NCBI RefSeq assembly: GCF_900111115.1
Contig: NZ_FOGD01000015.1
Span: 1-44,820 of the forward strand
DNA from: Giesbergeria anulus
GTDB lineage: Bacteria > Pseudomonadota > Gammaproteobacteria > Burkholderiales > Burkholderiaceae_C
Length of the DNA stretch: 44,820 nt
Reading direction: 5' to 3'
Both the position numbers and the translations under genes were made by a program. Under the pieces are notes generated by a model. That model did not search any database and was not told where the DNA came from. It worked only from the letters and a program-made list of their open reading frames with translations. Positions 38,152-44,820 of this stretch are shown here, in pieces (positions within the stretch are counted from its first letter, which is position 1; every line of letters starts with the position of its first letter).

Positions 38152-40527
38152 GTGAGCAAAGTCCACTATTTTGGTATCCGACACCACGGGCCGGGCTGCG
38201 CGCGCAGTCTGCTCCATGCCTTTGAGGCTCTGCAACCCGACTGCGTGCTGGTAGAAGGCCCGCCCGAAGGCGAAGGCGTGCTGGCGGCCCTGCTGTCTGA
38301 ACAGATGCAGCCCCCGGTGGCGCTGCTCAGTTACTGCCCGGATGAACCCCGGCGGGCGGTGTACCACCCGTTTGCTGTGTTCTCGCCCGAATGGCAGGCG
38401 CTGCGCTGGGCCTTGCAACGGCAAGTACCTGCCTCGTTCATCGACCTGCCCCTGATACACCAATTGGCCCTCGCCAAAGCCCGCGAAGAAGAGGCTGCAG
38501 CCCAAGAAGCCGCCCAAGCCGCTGCCGAGGATGCTCCAGCCACCGAAGCTGCTGCAACCGATACCAATACGGGCACCGAACCCAGCGCGGATGCTGCCGC
38601 CCCCGCTGCTGCGACAGAACCCGAACCCAGTTACCGCAGCGATCCACTCAACTGGCTGGCCCAAGCCGCAGGCCATGCCGATGGGGAAACTTGGTGGAAC
38701 CACACCGTCGAAGAGCGCGGCGACGGCGAAGAACTGTTTGCTGCCATTGCCGAAGCCATGACTACGCTGCGCGCCGACTTGGGCGAGCAAGCGCAAGAAT
38801 CTTGCCCCTACCGCGCCCGCCGTGAACTGCTGCGCGAAGCCTATATGCGCCAGCGCATCCGCGAGGCTGTCAAAAAAGGCCATGAACGCATCGCCGTGGT
38901 CTGCGGGGCTTGGCATTTGGGCGGCTTGCAAGCCACCGTCAAGGCCAGCGCCGATAACGCCTTGCTCAAAGGCTTGCCCAAGCTCAAGGTGCAATCGACG
39001 TGGGTGCCTTGGACGTATCGCCACCTCAGCCGCGACAGCGGTTATGGTGCGGGCATTGAAGCGCCCGGCTGGTATGAGCACCTGTGGTTACACGGTCAAG
39101 CCGCTGATGCCAACCCCGCCACCGTGCCCCCGCGCACCGTGGGTTGGCTGGCACGGGTTGCCAAGCTGATGCGCGAGCGCGATTTAGACTGCTCTAGCGC
39201 CCACCTGATTGAAGCCACCCGTCTGGCCGATACCTTGGCCGCGTTGCGCCAGCGCCCACAGGCCGGACTGGAAGAACTGCACGAAGCCACGCGTACCGTG
39301 CTGACGATGGGCGACGATGCGGCTCTCGACTTCATTGCCGACGCCCTGCTGGTAGGCCAGCGCATGGGCCAAGTGCCGCCCGATGTGCCCACCGTGCCGT
39401 TGCAAAAGGACGTGGAGCAGCAACAAAAATCGCTGCGCCTTAAACCCGAAGCCACGCACCGCACCCTCGACTTGGATTTGCGCCAGCCCAACGATTTGGC
39501 ACGCAGCCACCTGCTGCACCGCCTGCGCCTGATTGATCTGCCGTGGGGCCATCCCAGCCGCACGGGTGGCTCGGCCAAAGGCACCTTCCATGAAATTTGG
39601 GCGCTGCAATGGCAGCCCGAATTTGCTGTGCGCCTGATTGAAGCCAGCCAGTGGGGCCAGACCTTGGTGGCGGCGGCCAGTACAGCCAGCCTAGAGCGCG
39701 CCCACAAGGCCGAGACCCTGAGCGCCCTGTCCCAACTGGTGCAGGAAGTGCTGCTGGCCGACCTAGAGCCAGCGGTGCAGGCCATCACGCGCATCTTAGA
39801 AAACCGCGCCGCCGTCAATGGCGACACCGTGCAACTGCTCGAAGCGCTGCCGCCGTTGGCCAATGTTTTTCGCTATGGCAATGTGCGCCAAACCGACACC
39901 GGCATGGTGGCGCATATGCTCGATGGCTTGATCGTGCGCGCCGCTATTGGCCTGCCACTCGCCTGTAGCGGCATTGACGACGACAGCGCCCACGAACTGC
40001 GCGGCACCATTTTGGCCGCCCACAGTGCCGTGGCTTTGCGCGATGCCGAAGAACAAACCCAAGCGTGGCAACGCGCTTTGCGCCTGATGACCGACAGCAG
40101 CACCGCCCACGAACTGCTGCAAGGCTTGGCCGGACGCCTGCTGCTCGATGAAGGCATCTGGCAAGGCACAGATGCGGCGGTGGCCTTGTCGCTGCACCTA
40201 TCAAGCAGCACACCACCGCTGCAAGCAGCCGCATGGCTAGAAGGCTTTTTAAACCGCAATGCGATGGTGCTGCTGCACGATAACCAACTGTGGCAACTGG
40301 TCAATGACTGGCTGTGTAGTTTGGGCGAGACCCACTTCACGAACATCTTGCCATTGGTGCGGCGCACCTTCTCGGCCTTTAGCGCCAGCGAGCGCCAAGA
40401 CCTCGGCCAGCGCGCCCGCCAAGGAACGATAAACCCACAAGCCGTGACCACTGCGCTAAATTGGGATGAAACACAGGCAGTTTTGCCACTGCCACTGTTG
40501 AGATTGTTTTTTGGAATGAATAAGTAA
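38152..40527 (+). CDS. DUF5682-type protein with TraB/TIKI-like motifs
   Basis: 791 residues starting at GTG. The N-terminal ~270 residues show spaced motifs: FGIRHHGPG (H11, H12), CVLVEGP (E35), REAYMRQRI (R228, E229, M232) and VVCGAWHLGG (H255). This order (Gly-x-x-His, Glu, Arg-acidic-x-x-Met, Gly-Ala-x-His) resembles the TraB/PrgY/GumN/TIKI metal-dependent hydrolase superfamily. An Ala/Glu/Pro-rich linker (about 105-160) interrupts that domain. The remaining ~500 residues are helical with no motif I recognise. No signal peptide, so cytosolic. I infer a possible enzymatic effector of the operon. The TAA (40525-40527) lies inside a long inverted repeat, so the last codons may have been altered by an insertion. 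Confidence 0.82.
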   Translation: MSKVHYFGIRHHGPGCARSLLHAFEALQPDCVLVEGPPEGEGVLAALLSEQMQPPVALLSYCPDEPRRAVYHPFAVFSPEWQALRWALQRQVPASFIDLPLIHQLALAKAREEEAAAQEAAQAAAEDAPATEAAATDTNTGTEPSADAAAPAAATEPEPSYRSDPLNWLAQAAGHADGETWWNHTVEERGDGEELFAAIAEAMTTLRADLGEQAQESCPYRARRELLREAYMRQRIREAVKKGHERIAVVCGAWHLGGLQATVKASADNALLKGLPKLKVQSTWVPWTYRHLSRDSGYGAGIEAPGWYEHLWLHGQAADANPATVPPRTVGWLARVAKLMRERDLDCSSAHLIEATRLADTLAALRQRPQAGLEELHEATRTVLTMGDDAALDFIADALLVGQRMGQVPPDVPTVPLQKDVEQQQKSLRLKPEATHRTLDLDLRQPNDLARSHLLHRLRLIDLPWGHPSRTGGSAKGTFHEIWALQWQPEFAVRLIEASQWGQTLVAAASTASLERAHKAETLSALSQLVQEVLLADLEPAVQAITRILENRAAVNGDTVQLLEALPPLANVFRYGNVRQTDTGMVAHMLDGLIVRAAIGLPLACSGIDDDSAHELRGTILAAHSAVALRDAEEQTQAWQRALRLMTDSSTAHELLQGLAGRLLLDEGIWQGTDAAVALSLHLSSSTPPLQAAAWLEGFLNRNAMVLLHDNQLWQLVNDWLCSLGETHFTNILPLVRRTFSAFSASERQDLGQRARQGTINPQAVTTALNWDETQAVLPLPLLRLFFGMNK

Positions 40528-40636
40528 CCATTTGAAACCGATTTGGAATTTGGAGCTGCCCCACTAGCGGGCTGTATTTCTCTTTCTAACGGCCATTAGT
40601 TCCAAATTCCATATTTGGTTACACGTGGTTACTTAT
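40520..40636. repeat. 117-bp element with imperfect ~35-bp terminal inverted repeats (MITE-like)
   Basis: The left arm holds ATAAGTAACCA (40520-40530) and TGGAATTTGGA (40544-40554). The right arm holds their exact reverse complements, TCCAAATTCCA (40601-40611) and TGGTTACTTAT (40626-40636). The intervening 13-14 bp in each arm are partly conserved. The ends could be read as TA-AGTAACCA ... TGGTTACT-TA, compatible with TA target duplication of IS630/mariner-type transposition. It overlaps the DUF5682 stop codon. It is not a terminator, since the loop is 46 nt and no T-tract follows. Confidence 0.65.
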
Positions 40637-40662
40637 GAGGAGTTTTTGCAAGAAACTTCGTA

Positions 40663-40691
40663 TTGATTGTCGCGCGGTACAGTGGTATTTT
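40663..40691 (+). promoter_or_regulatory. Candidate promoter of the collar-like gene
   Basis: TTGATT (40663-40668), 17-bp spacer, TATTTT (40686-40691). The predicted start near 40698 gives a leader of about 45 nt with GGAG before the ATG at 40743. It lies just outside the inverted-repeat element. Confidence 0.45.
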
Positions 40692-40742
40692 CGTTTTATG
40701 AGAAAACTTACTTTCTCATATGTATATCGGAGATACGCCTTA

Positions 40743-41486
40743 ATGCTTCATATCAAAGCCAAAGCGCTGTTCGGTGCCGTCGCGCTCGCCGCCATGATCA
40801 TCCCCACGCATGCCGCTGCGTGTGCTGCAGACCCCTACATCGGCTCCGTTTGCTTCATGGCAAACTATGCCCGCGGTGGTCCGTGTCCGCAGGGTTATCT
40901 GCCGGCGGATGGTCGGATTCTGCCGGTCGCTCAATACCAGGCCGTCTATGCGATTATCGGCAACCTTTTTGGCGGGAGTAAAGACCAGACCTTCGCGCTC
41001 CCTGATCTGCGGGGGCGCAACATCATCGGTGCTGGTCAGGGCCCCGAGCTGCCCAACGTGCCGGTTGCTCAGAAAGGGGGGGCGCCAACAGTTCCGTTGG
41101 TTGCGAACAATCTGCCGCAGCATAATCACTCGGCGACGTTCGCTGGCGGCCCGATCAGTGGCATCAACGTCAGCGTGGCGATCCCCGCAGTGGGAAATGC
41201 CTCTGCAAACACGGATGTCCCCGGCAACACGGTCAATCTGGCCAAGCCCAACTATGAGGATCCGGGCACATTGAGTGAGGTACCGGTGAAGGCATTCAGT
41301 AACGCCACCACCAACACCACCCTCCAGCCCTTCAACGCCACAGTCAGTGGCACAGGAGCCTTGAGCGGCACGGTGACTGTGGGGGCAAACCCGACCACGA
41401 ACACCCCGGTCTCGGTCCTCGACCCCTACCTCGGCCTCGTCGCCTGTTTTGCCGTTACTGGGCTATACCCCATCGCTGCCGAATAA
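40743..41486 (+). CDS. Secreted phage-tail-collar-domain protein (MdpB-like)
   Basis: 247 residues. A Sec signal peptide (about 1-23, LFGAVALAAMIIPTHAAA) precedes a Phage_Collar domain: YIGSVCFMANYARGGPCPQG, YLPADGRILPVAQYQAVYAI and FGGSKDQTFALPDLRGRNI. The collar motif is that of phage T4 gp12-like fibres and of the microcystin-dependent MdpB group. A Thr/Asn/Ala-rich beta segment follows, then a hydrophobic C-terminus (VLDPYLGLVACFAVTGLYP). Cysteines C37-C52 flank the insert common in exported versions. The ATG at 40743 with GGAG upstream gives a proper signal peptide; earlier in-frame starts do not. Function in these bacteria is unknown; a surface or extracellular fibre is plausible. It is not part of a phage: no other tail gene is near. 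Confidence 0.82.
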   Translation: MLHIKAKALFGAVALAAMIIPTHAAACAADPYIGSVCFMANYARGGPCPQGYLPADGRILPVAQYQAVYAIIGNLFGGSKDQTFALPDLRGRNIIGAGQGPELPNVPVAQKGGAPTVPLVANNLPQHNHSATFAGGPISGINVSVAIPAVGNASANTDVPGNTVNLAKPNYEDPGTLSEVPVKAFSNATTNTTLQPFNATVSGTGALSGTVTVGANPTTNTPVSVLDPYLGLVACFAVTGLYPIAAE

Positions 41487-41559
41487 CCCTTGTCGAAGGC
41501 AGACGCGCCACAAGGTGTGCGCCACCAAGCCTTTACAGGCAGAGCTGCAAAGCCCAGCG

Positions 41560-41703
41560 CAGGTGAAAGGCCGCGCCACTTCTTTTTGTCAACCGGGCCA
41601 TTAAACGGACGTGAGCAGGTAACGGCCCAAAGCAAGGAGCGCCGTTGTTCATTCCGTGCTCTACCTCCCCGGCATAAATGCCGAGGTTTCACGCGCAAAC
41701 CTG
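41560..41703 (+). mobile_element. Fragment resembling an IS200/IS605-type right end
   Basis: Non-coding stretch with the short hairpin CTCCCCGGCATAAATGCCGA region (41664-41685; GGCATAAATGCC is itself palindromic) followed by GGTTTC. From memory this arrangement is characteristic of the 3' end of tnpB-bearing elements, where the guide-RNA scaffold lies. An inverted repeat ACGGC/GCCGT (about 41621-41644) precedes it. No tnpB coding remnant can be read, so only the end is left. It abuts the start of the giant gene. The 41487-41560 stretch shows nothing else. Confidence 0.4.
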
Positions 41704-44700
41704 ATGAATTCGATGCGCGAAGCGACTAGCGTCCATGAATTGACTGGGATGGCCGCATGGCCACAAGTTCTGCGTGAGGCCGACCCGGTAGCCAACGCGG
41801 GTCGCAAGGAGGTAGTGTTCATCGACACCAGCGTGGCTCATTACCAGACGCTGGTAGACGGCGTGAAGGCTGGCGTTGAGGTGGTGCTGCTCGATGGCAG
41901 TGCCGATGGTCTGGCTCAGATGGCGGCGTGGGCGCAGGGCAAGTCCGGGTACGACGCGATTCATCTACTGAGCCACGGTGCGCCGGGCATGGTGCGGCTG
42001 GGCGCTTTTGACTTGAATCAGGCAACGCAGGATGAACGGGCCGGAGAACTGGCGGCTTTGGGTGCAGCGTTGAATGAAGAAGGCGATTTACTGCTTTATG
42101 GCTGCGCTATCGCGGCAGGTGACAACGGCCAACAATTCATCAGCGGTTTGGCCAGCATCACCGGAGCCACGGTCACTGCCTCGATGGATCAGACTGGCGG
42201 AGCAAGCCTTGGGGGCAACTGGAATCTAGAGCGCAGCACAGGTGCGCTTGGTGCTGCTCTCTTCGGAACTGCGATCAGCTTTGCCGATTATGACGCATTG
42301 TTGACGGCTAGTTATAGCAAGCCCTCCACCACCGGCTTTCCGGCTCCCGCTGCCTCTGCTCGAGTGTTGGTCGGGGACTTTGATGGAGATGGGTACACGG
42401 ATATCTTGTATCAACATGGCGGCGCTGGAACGACCATCTACTATAGCCATAACAATCAGAACAGCACTTTCACCACGGTAGTCGCGAACACCGCTGGATC
42501 GCCTTTTTCGGGACTCACGATTCCCGACTTCACAACAGCGACCACCTTCGTTGGCGACTATAACAATGATGGCAAATCAGACCTCTGGATAGCGGCGAAT
42601 AACACAACTGGAACCTTGGTTCTGAGCGGAAGCAACGGCTATAGCATGCCATCGACAGCCGGATTTCCGACTCCGGCTGCTGCTGGTCGTATTGTGGCCG
42701 GCGACTTTGATGCGGATGGTTACACCGACTTCATTTATCAGAATGGCGCTGCTGGATCGAGCTTCTATTACAGTCACAATAATCATGACAACACCTTCAC
42801 CACGGTAGCTGCGAGCGCTGTTGGGTCGCCTTTTTCTGGAGTGACGTTTCCCGATATTTTAACAAGTACCTCATATATCGGTGACTTCAATGGAGATGGC
42901 AAGGCAGATATGTTGCTTGCCACGTCGAACAACCAGGCGAAGATCGTTTTGAGCGGGACTAGCGGATACACGATTCCAACAATCGCCAGTGCGCCAACCA
43001 TCGGTGCCTCAGCGCGAATTGCCGTGGTCGATTTCAGCGGAGGCGGGTATTCGGATATTTTGTATCAAACAGGGGGTTCTGGCACAGCTATCAATTATGT
43101 GAAGAACAATGCTGATGGCACATTTGCGGCTCCTATTGCCAGCACTGCTGGTGGCTCCCCATTCTCTGCGATCACGCTTCCGGACTTGCTCAGTGCTGGA
43201 ACATTCGTGGGGGATTACAACAATGATGGCGTTCTGGATTTTTGGGAAACCGTCAATAACTCAACAGGTGTTTTGGTGTCGTCCACCGGTACCGTGCCGC
43301 ACCTGACTAGTTCGACCCCGACTGCTGGCAATGCCACGTTCGCGGTAGGAGGCGATATCGTCTTGAATTTCGATCAGGCGATCTTTTTTGGCAACGGTGA
43401 TATCAAGATCAAGGAGTTCAACACTGGCAATACGGTTGAGACGATCAACTCCAGCACAACCTCGCTGTTCTCTGGAAATGGGACTACATCCCTCACGATC
43501 CACACCAATGGGAACCTGTCGGCTGAAACAAAATATTACATCGAGTTTGGGAAAAACTCCCTGCATGCTGGCGATGGCACGATTTTCGGTTTGGTTGATC
43601 TTTCGCTGAAAACAAGAACGGGTATCTACAATCCGTCTTTCCTTTCCTTCACGACATCCACAGGGCCCACCGCCCCCACCGTCACCCTCTCCGTCGACAA
43701 CGCTAGCGTCGCTGAGGCCGCTGGCACCTCCACCATCACCGCGACCTTGAGCGCCGTCGCCGCCGCCGACACCACGGTGACCATCGGTCGCAAAAGCACC
43801 AGCACCGCGACGCAAGCCGACGACTTCACTTTGTCCTCGGCCACGATCACCATCCTTGCTGGCAACACTACCGGCACGGCAACCTTGAGCGCCGTGCAAG
43901 ACGCACTGGATGAGGCGGACGAGACCGCTATCATCGAGATCACCGGCGTGTCGGGTGGCGGCGGAGCCACCGAAAGCGGCACCCAAGAAGCGACGGTGAC
44001 GATCACCGACGATGATGCTACGCCCACCCTGTCGATCGCCGATGTCAGTCAGGCTGAAGGCAACAGCGGCACCTCCACCATGACCTTTACGGTCAGCCTG
44101 AGCGCCGCGTCAGGTCGGGCGGTTACGCTCGATTACACGACCTCCAACGGTACGGCCACTGCTAGCAGCGATTACACCGCCGCCAGTGGCACGCTCTCCT
44201 TCGCCGCCGGGGAAACCACCAAGACCTTTACTGTCGATATCGCTGGCGACACTACAACCGAAAGCGACGAAGCTTTCACCGTCACCCTATCCAACGCCAG
44301 TAACGCGACGATTTCTGACGCTACGGCTACCGGCACCATTACCAATGACGAGGCACCCACCAGCGCTGCTATCACCAGCGCCACTTACGATGCCAGCACT
44401 GGCGTGCTCACCATCACCGGCACCGACCTGACCAATGGTGGCTCAGTCGATGAAAGCAAGCTCACGCTCACGGGTGAAGGCGGGGCCACCTACACCCTGA
44501 CCGAAACCGGGGCCATTAGTGCCAGCAGTGCCACCAGCATCTCTATCACCCTCAACGCCACAGACCAAGCGGCCATCCACCAGATTTTGAACAAGGCGGG
44601 CACAGCCTCTACTGGGGGCACTGCCTTCAATATTGCTGCTGCCGCCGACTGGCATGGCACGGGCAATGCCGACCTCACGGGCAATGTTCTGAACGTCAGC

Positions 44701-44820
44701 AATGTAGCGGTTCCCACCCTGACCAGCGCCACCTACAACGCCAGCACCGGGGTGCTGGCCGTCACGGGCACGGGCCTGCTCAAGCGCAGTGGGGCCACCA
44801 ACGACATTGATGTCAGCAAA
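41704..44820 (+). CDS. Giant DUF4347 / FG-GAP / Calx-beta surface or secreted protein (5' part)
   Basis: Open frame of 1039 codons running off the right edge. An N-terminal DUF4347 domain (about 38-190: KEVVFIDTSVAHYQTLVDGV, DAIHLLSHGAPG, LLLYGCAIAAG) is typical of large RTX or T1SS-exported adhesins. Three tandem 109-residue FG-GAP/VCBS-like units with DxDGDG calcium loops follow (from residue 208), then an SbsA-type Ig-like domain (about 532-652). Next are two Calx-beta domains (about 657-770 and 775-880, ending ITDDD and ITNDE) and the first of further repeats with the pattern ATY(D/N)ASTGVL. No signal peptide, as in type I secretion substrates. First ATG in frame is 41704; stop codons lie at 41602 and 41620. 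Codon use and base composition of the FG-GAP part are more A+T-rich than the core genes. Confidence 0.85.
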   Translation, partial: MNSMREATSVHELTGMAAWPQVLREADPVANAGRKEVVFIDTSVAHYQTLVDGVKAGVEVVLLDGSADGLAQMAAWAQGKSGYDAIHLLSHGAPGMVRLGAFDLNQATQDERAGELAALGAALNEEGDLLLYGCAIAAGDNGQQFISGLASITGATVTASMDQTGGASLGGNWNLERSTGALGAALFGTAISFADYDALLTASYSKPSTTGFPAPAASARVLVGDFDGDGYTDILYQHGGAGTTIYYSHNNQNSTFTTVVANTAGSPFSGLTIPDFTTATTFVGDYNNDGKSDLWIAANNTTGTLVLSGSNGYSMPSTAGFPTPAAAGRIVAGDFDADGYTDFIYQNGAAGSSFYYSHNNHDNTFTTVAASAVGSPFSGVTFPDILTSTSYIGDFNGDGKADMLLATSNNQAKIVLSGTSGYTIPTIASAPTIGASARIAVVDFSGGGYSDILYQTGGSGTAINYVKNNADGTFAAPIASTAGGSPFSAITLPDLLSAGTFVGDYNNDGVLDFWETVNNSTGVLVSSTGTVPHLTSSTPTAGNATFAVGGDIVLNFDQAIFFGNGDIKIKEFNTGNTVETINSSTTSLFSGNGTTSLTIHTNGNLSAETKYYIEFGKNSLHAGDGTIFGLVDLSLKTRTGIYNPSFLSFTTSTGPTAPTVTLSVDNASVAEAAGTSTITATLSAVAAADTTVTIGRKSTSTATQADDFTLSSATITILAGNTTGTATLSAVQDALDEADETAIIEITGVSGGGGATESGTQEATVTITDDDATPTLSIADVSQAEGNSGTSTMTFTVSLSAASGRAVTLDYTTSNGTATASSDYTAASGTLSFAAGETTKTFTVDIAGDTTTESDEAFTVTLSNASNATISDATATGTITNDEAPTSAAITSATYDASTGVLTITGTDLTNGGSVDESKLTLTGEGGATYTLTETGAISASSATSISITLNATDQAAIHQILNKAGTASTGGTAFNIAAAADWHGTGNADLTGNVLNVSNVAVPTLTSATYNASTGVLAVTGTGLLKRSGATNDIDVSK
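42325..43305 (+). repeat. Three tandem 327-bp coding repeats
   Basis: Units begin at 42325, 42652 and 42979, an exact period of 327 bp (109 codons) without an indel. Each unit has two Asp-rich loops, GDFDGDGYTDILYQ-type and GDYNNDGKSDLW-type, separated by an Asn/Thr/Ser-rich segment with YYSHNN and SPFSG. Units 1 and 2 are the closest; unit 3 is more diverged (VDFSGGGYSDILYQ, lacking one Asp). FG-GAP/VCBS loops usually bind calcium and form beta-propeller blades. Confidence 0.85.

Noticed and set aside
37600-39081. Open frame of 493 codons antisense to the MoxR and DUF5682 genes
   Set aside because: It covers parts of two well-supported genes on the other strand, has no ribosome site or recognisable domain, and its composition is the complement of Ala/Glu/Gln codons.
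40635-40742. N-terminal extension of the collar-like protein from ATG 40635
   Set aside because: It would start inside the inverted repeat and bury the signal peptide 36 residues into the protein; the ATG at 40743 has GGAG upstream.
40743-41486. Prophage in the last part of the window
   Set aside because: Only a collar domain is present, with a Sec signal peptide. No capsid, terminase, integrase or other tail gene is seen.

Overview
The window reads as a chromosomal segment of a betaproteobacterium of the Comamonadaceae type. The evidence is the protein sequences themselves and several gene orders usual in that family: hemA-prfA-prmC with grxD; rplU-rpmA-obgE-proB facing rppH and proS; and ispB followed by a proline tRNA gene. 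Base composition is fairly G+C-rich throughout, except for the aceA upstream region and the last 4 kb. The assignment rests on recognition, not on a database search.

Layout. 1-330: right-hand end of a mobile element, with a 3'-terminal gene fragment and five related short repeats that look like transposase-binding sites. 318-3771: a lactate-use locus whose D-lactate dehydrogenase gene lost its 5' part at the element border, followed by an intact lactate permease. 3784-5638 (minus): a diguanylate cyclase gene with an EGDEF signature and, directly upstream, a lone tnpB. 5729-9639: ybiB, a CBS-domain protein, tsaD and a predicted Na+/H+ antiporter. 9764-14546: a tripartite MacAB-type efflux operon with its own outer-membrane factor and with ATPase and permease on separate genes, followed by an orphan periplasmic binding protein. 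16008-17673: isocitrate lyase with an A+T-rich upstream region carrying two copies of one palindrome, and a strong terminator. 17835-26169: hemA, prfA, prmC, then an IS3-type remnant plus a large sensor histidine kinase lying between prmC and grxD, then a CBS/CorC-type membrane protein. 26425-33740: lytic transglycosylase and proS, rppH, proB, obgE, rpmA, rplU, ispB.

From tRNA-Pro (33779-33855) to the window end the content is accessory. First comes a tight four-gene operon: SWIM zinc-finger protein, DUF5691 protein, MoxR-type AAA+ ATPase and DUF5682 protein. It looks like a MoxR-centred NTP-dependent system, but the vWA-domain partner I would expect is not present downstream. The DUF5682 protein carries motifs resembling the TraB/TIKI metal-hydrolase superfamily. 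The operon ends inside a 117-bp inverted-repeat structure resembling a miniature transposable element. After it come a secreted phage-collar-like protein, a fragment resembling an IS200/IS605-type right end, and the first 1039 codons of a giant DUF4347/FG-GAP/Calx-beta surface or secreted protein that runs off the window.

The most interesting parts are the SWIM-DUF5691-MoxR-DUF5682 operon, the inverted repeat at its end, the lone tnpB next to the cyclase gene, the duplicated palindrome before aceA, and the transposon end that decapitated the D-lactate dehydrogenase gene.
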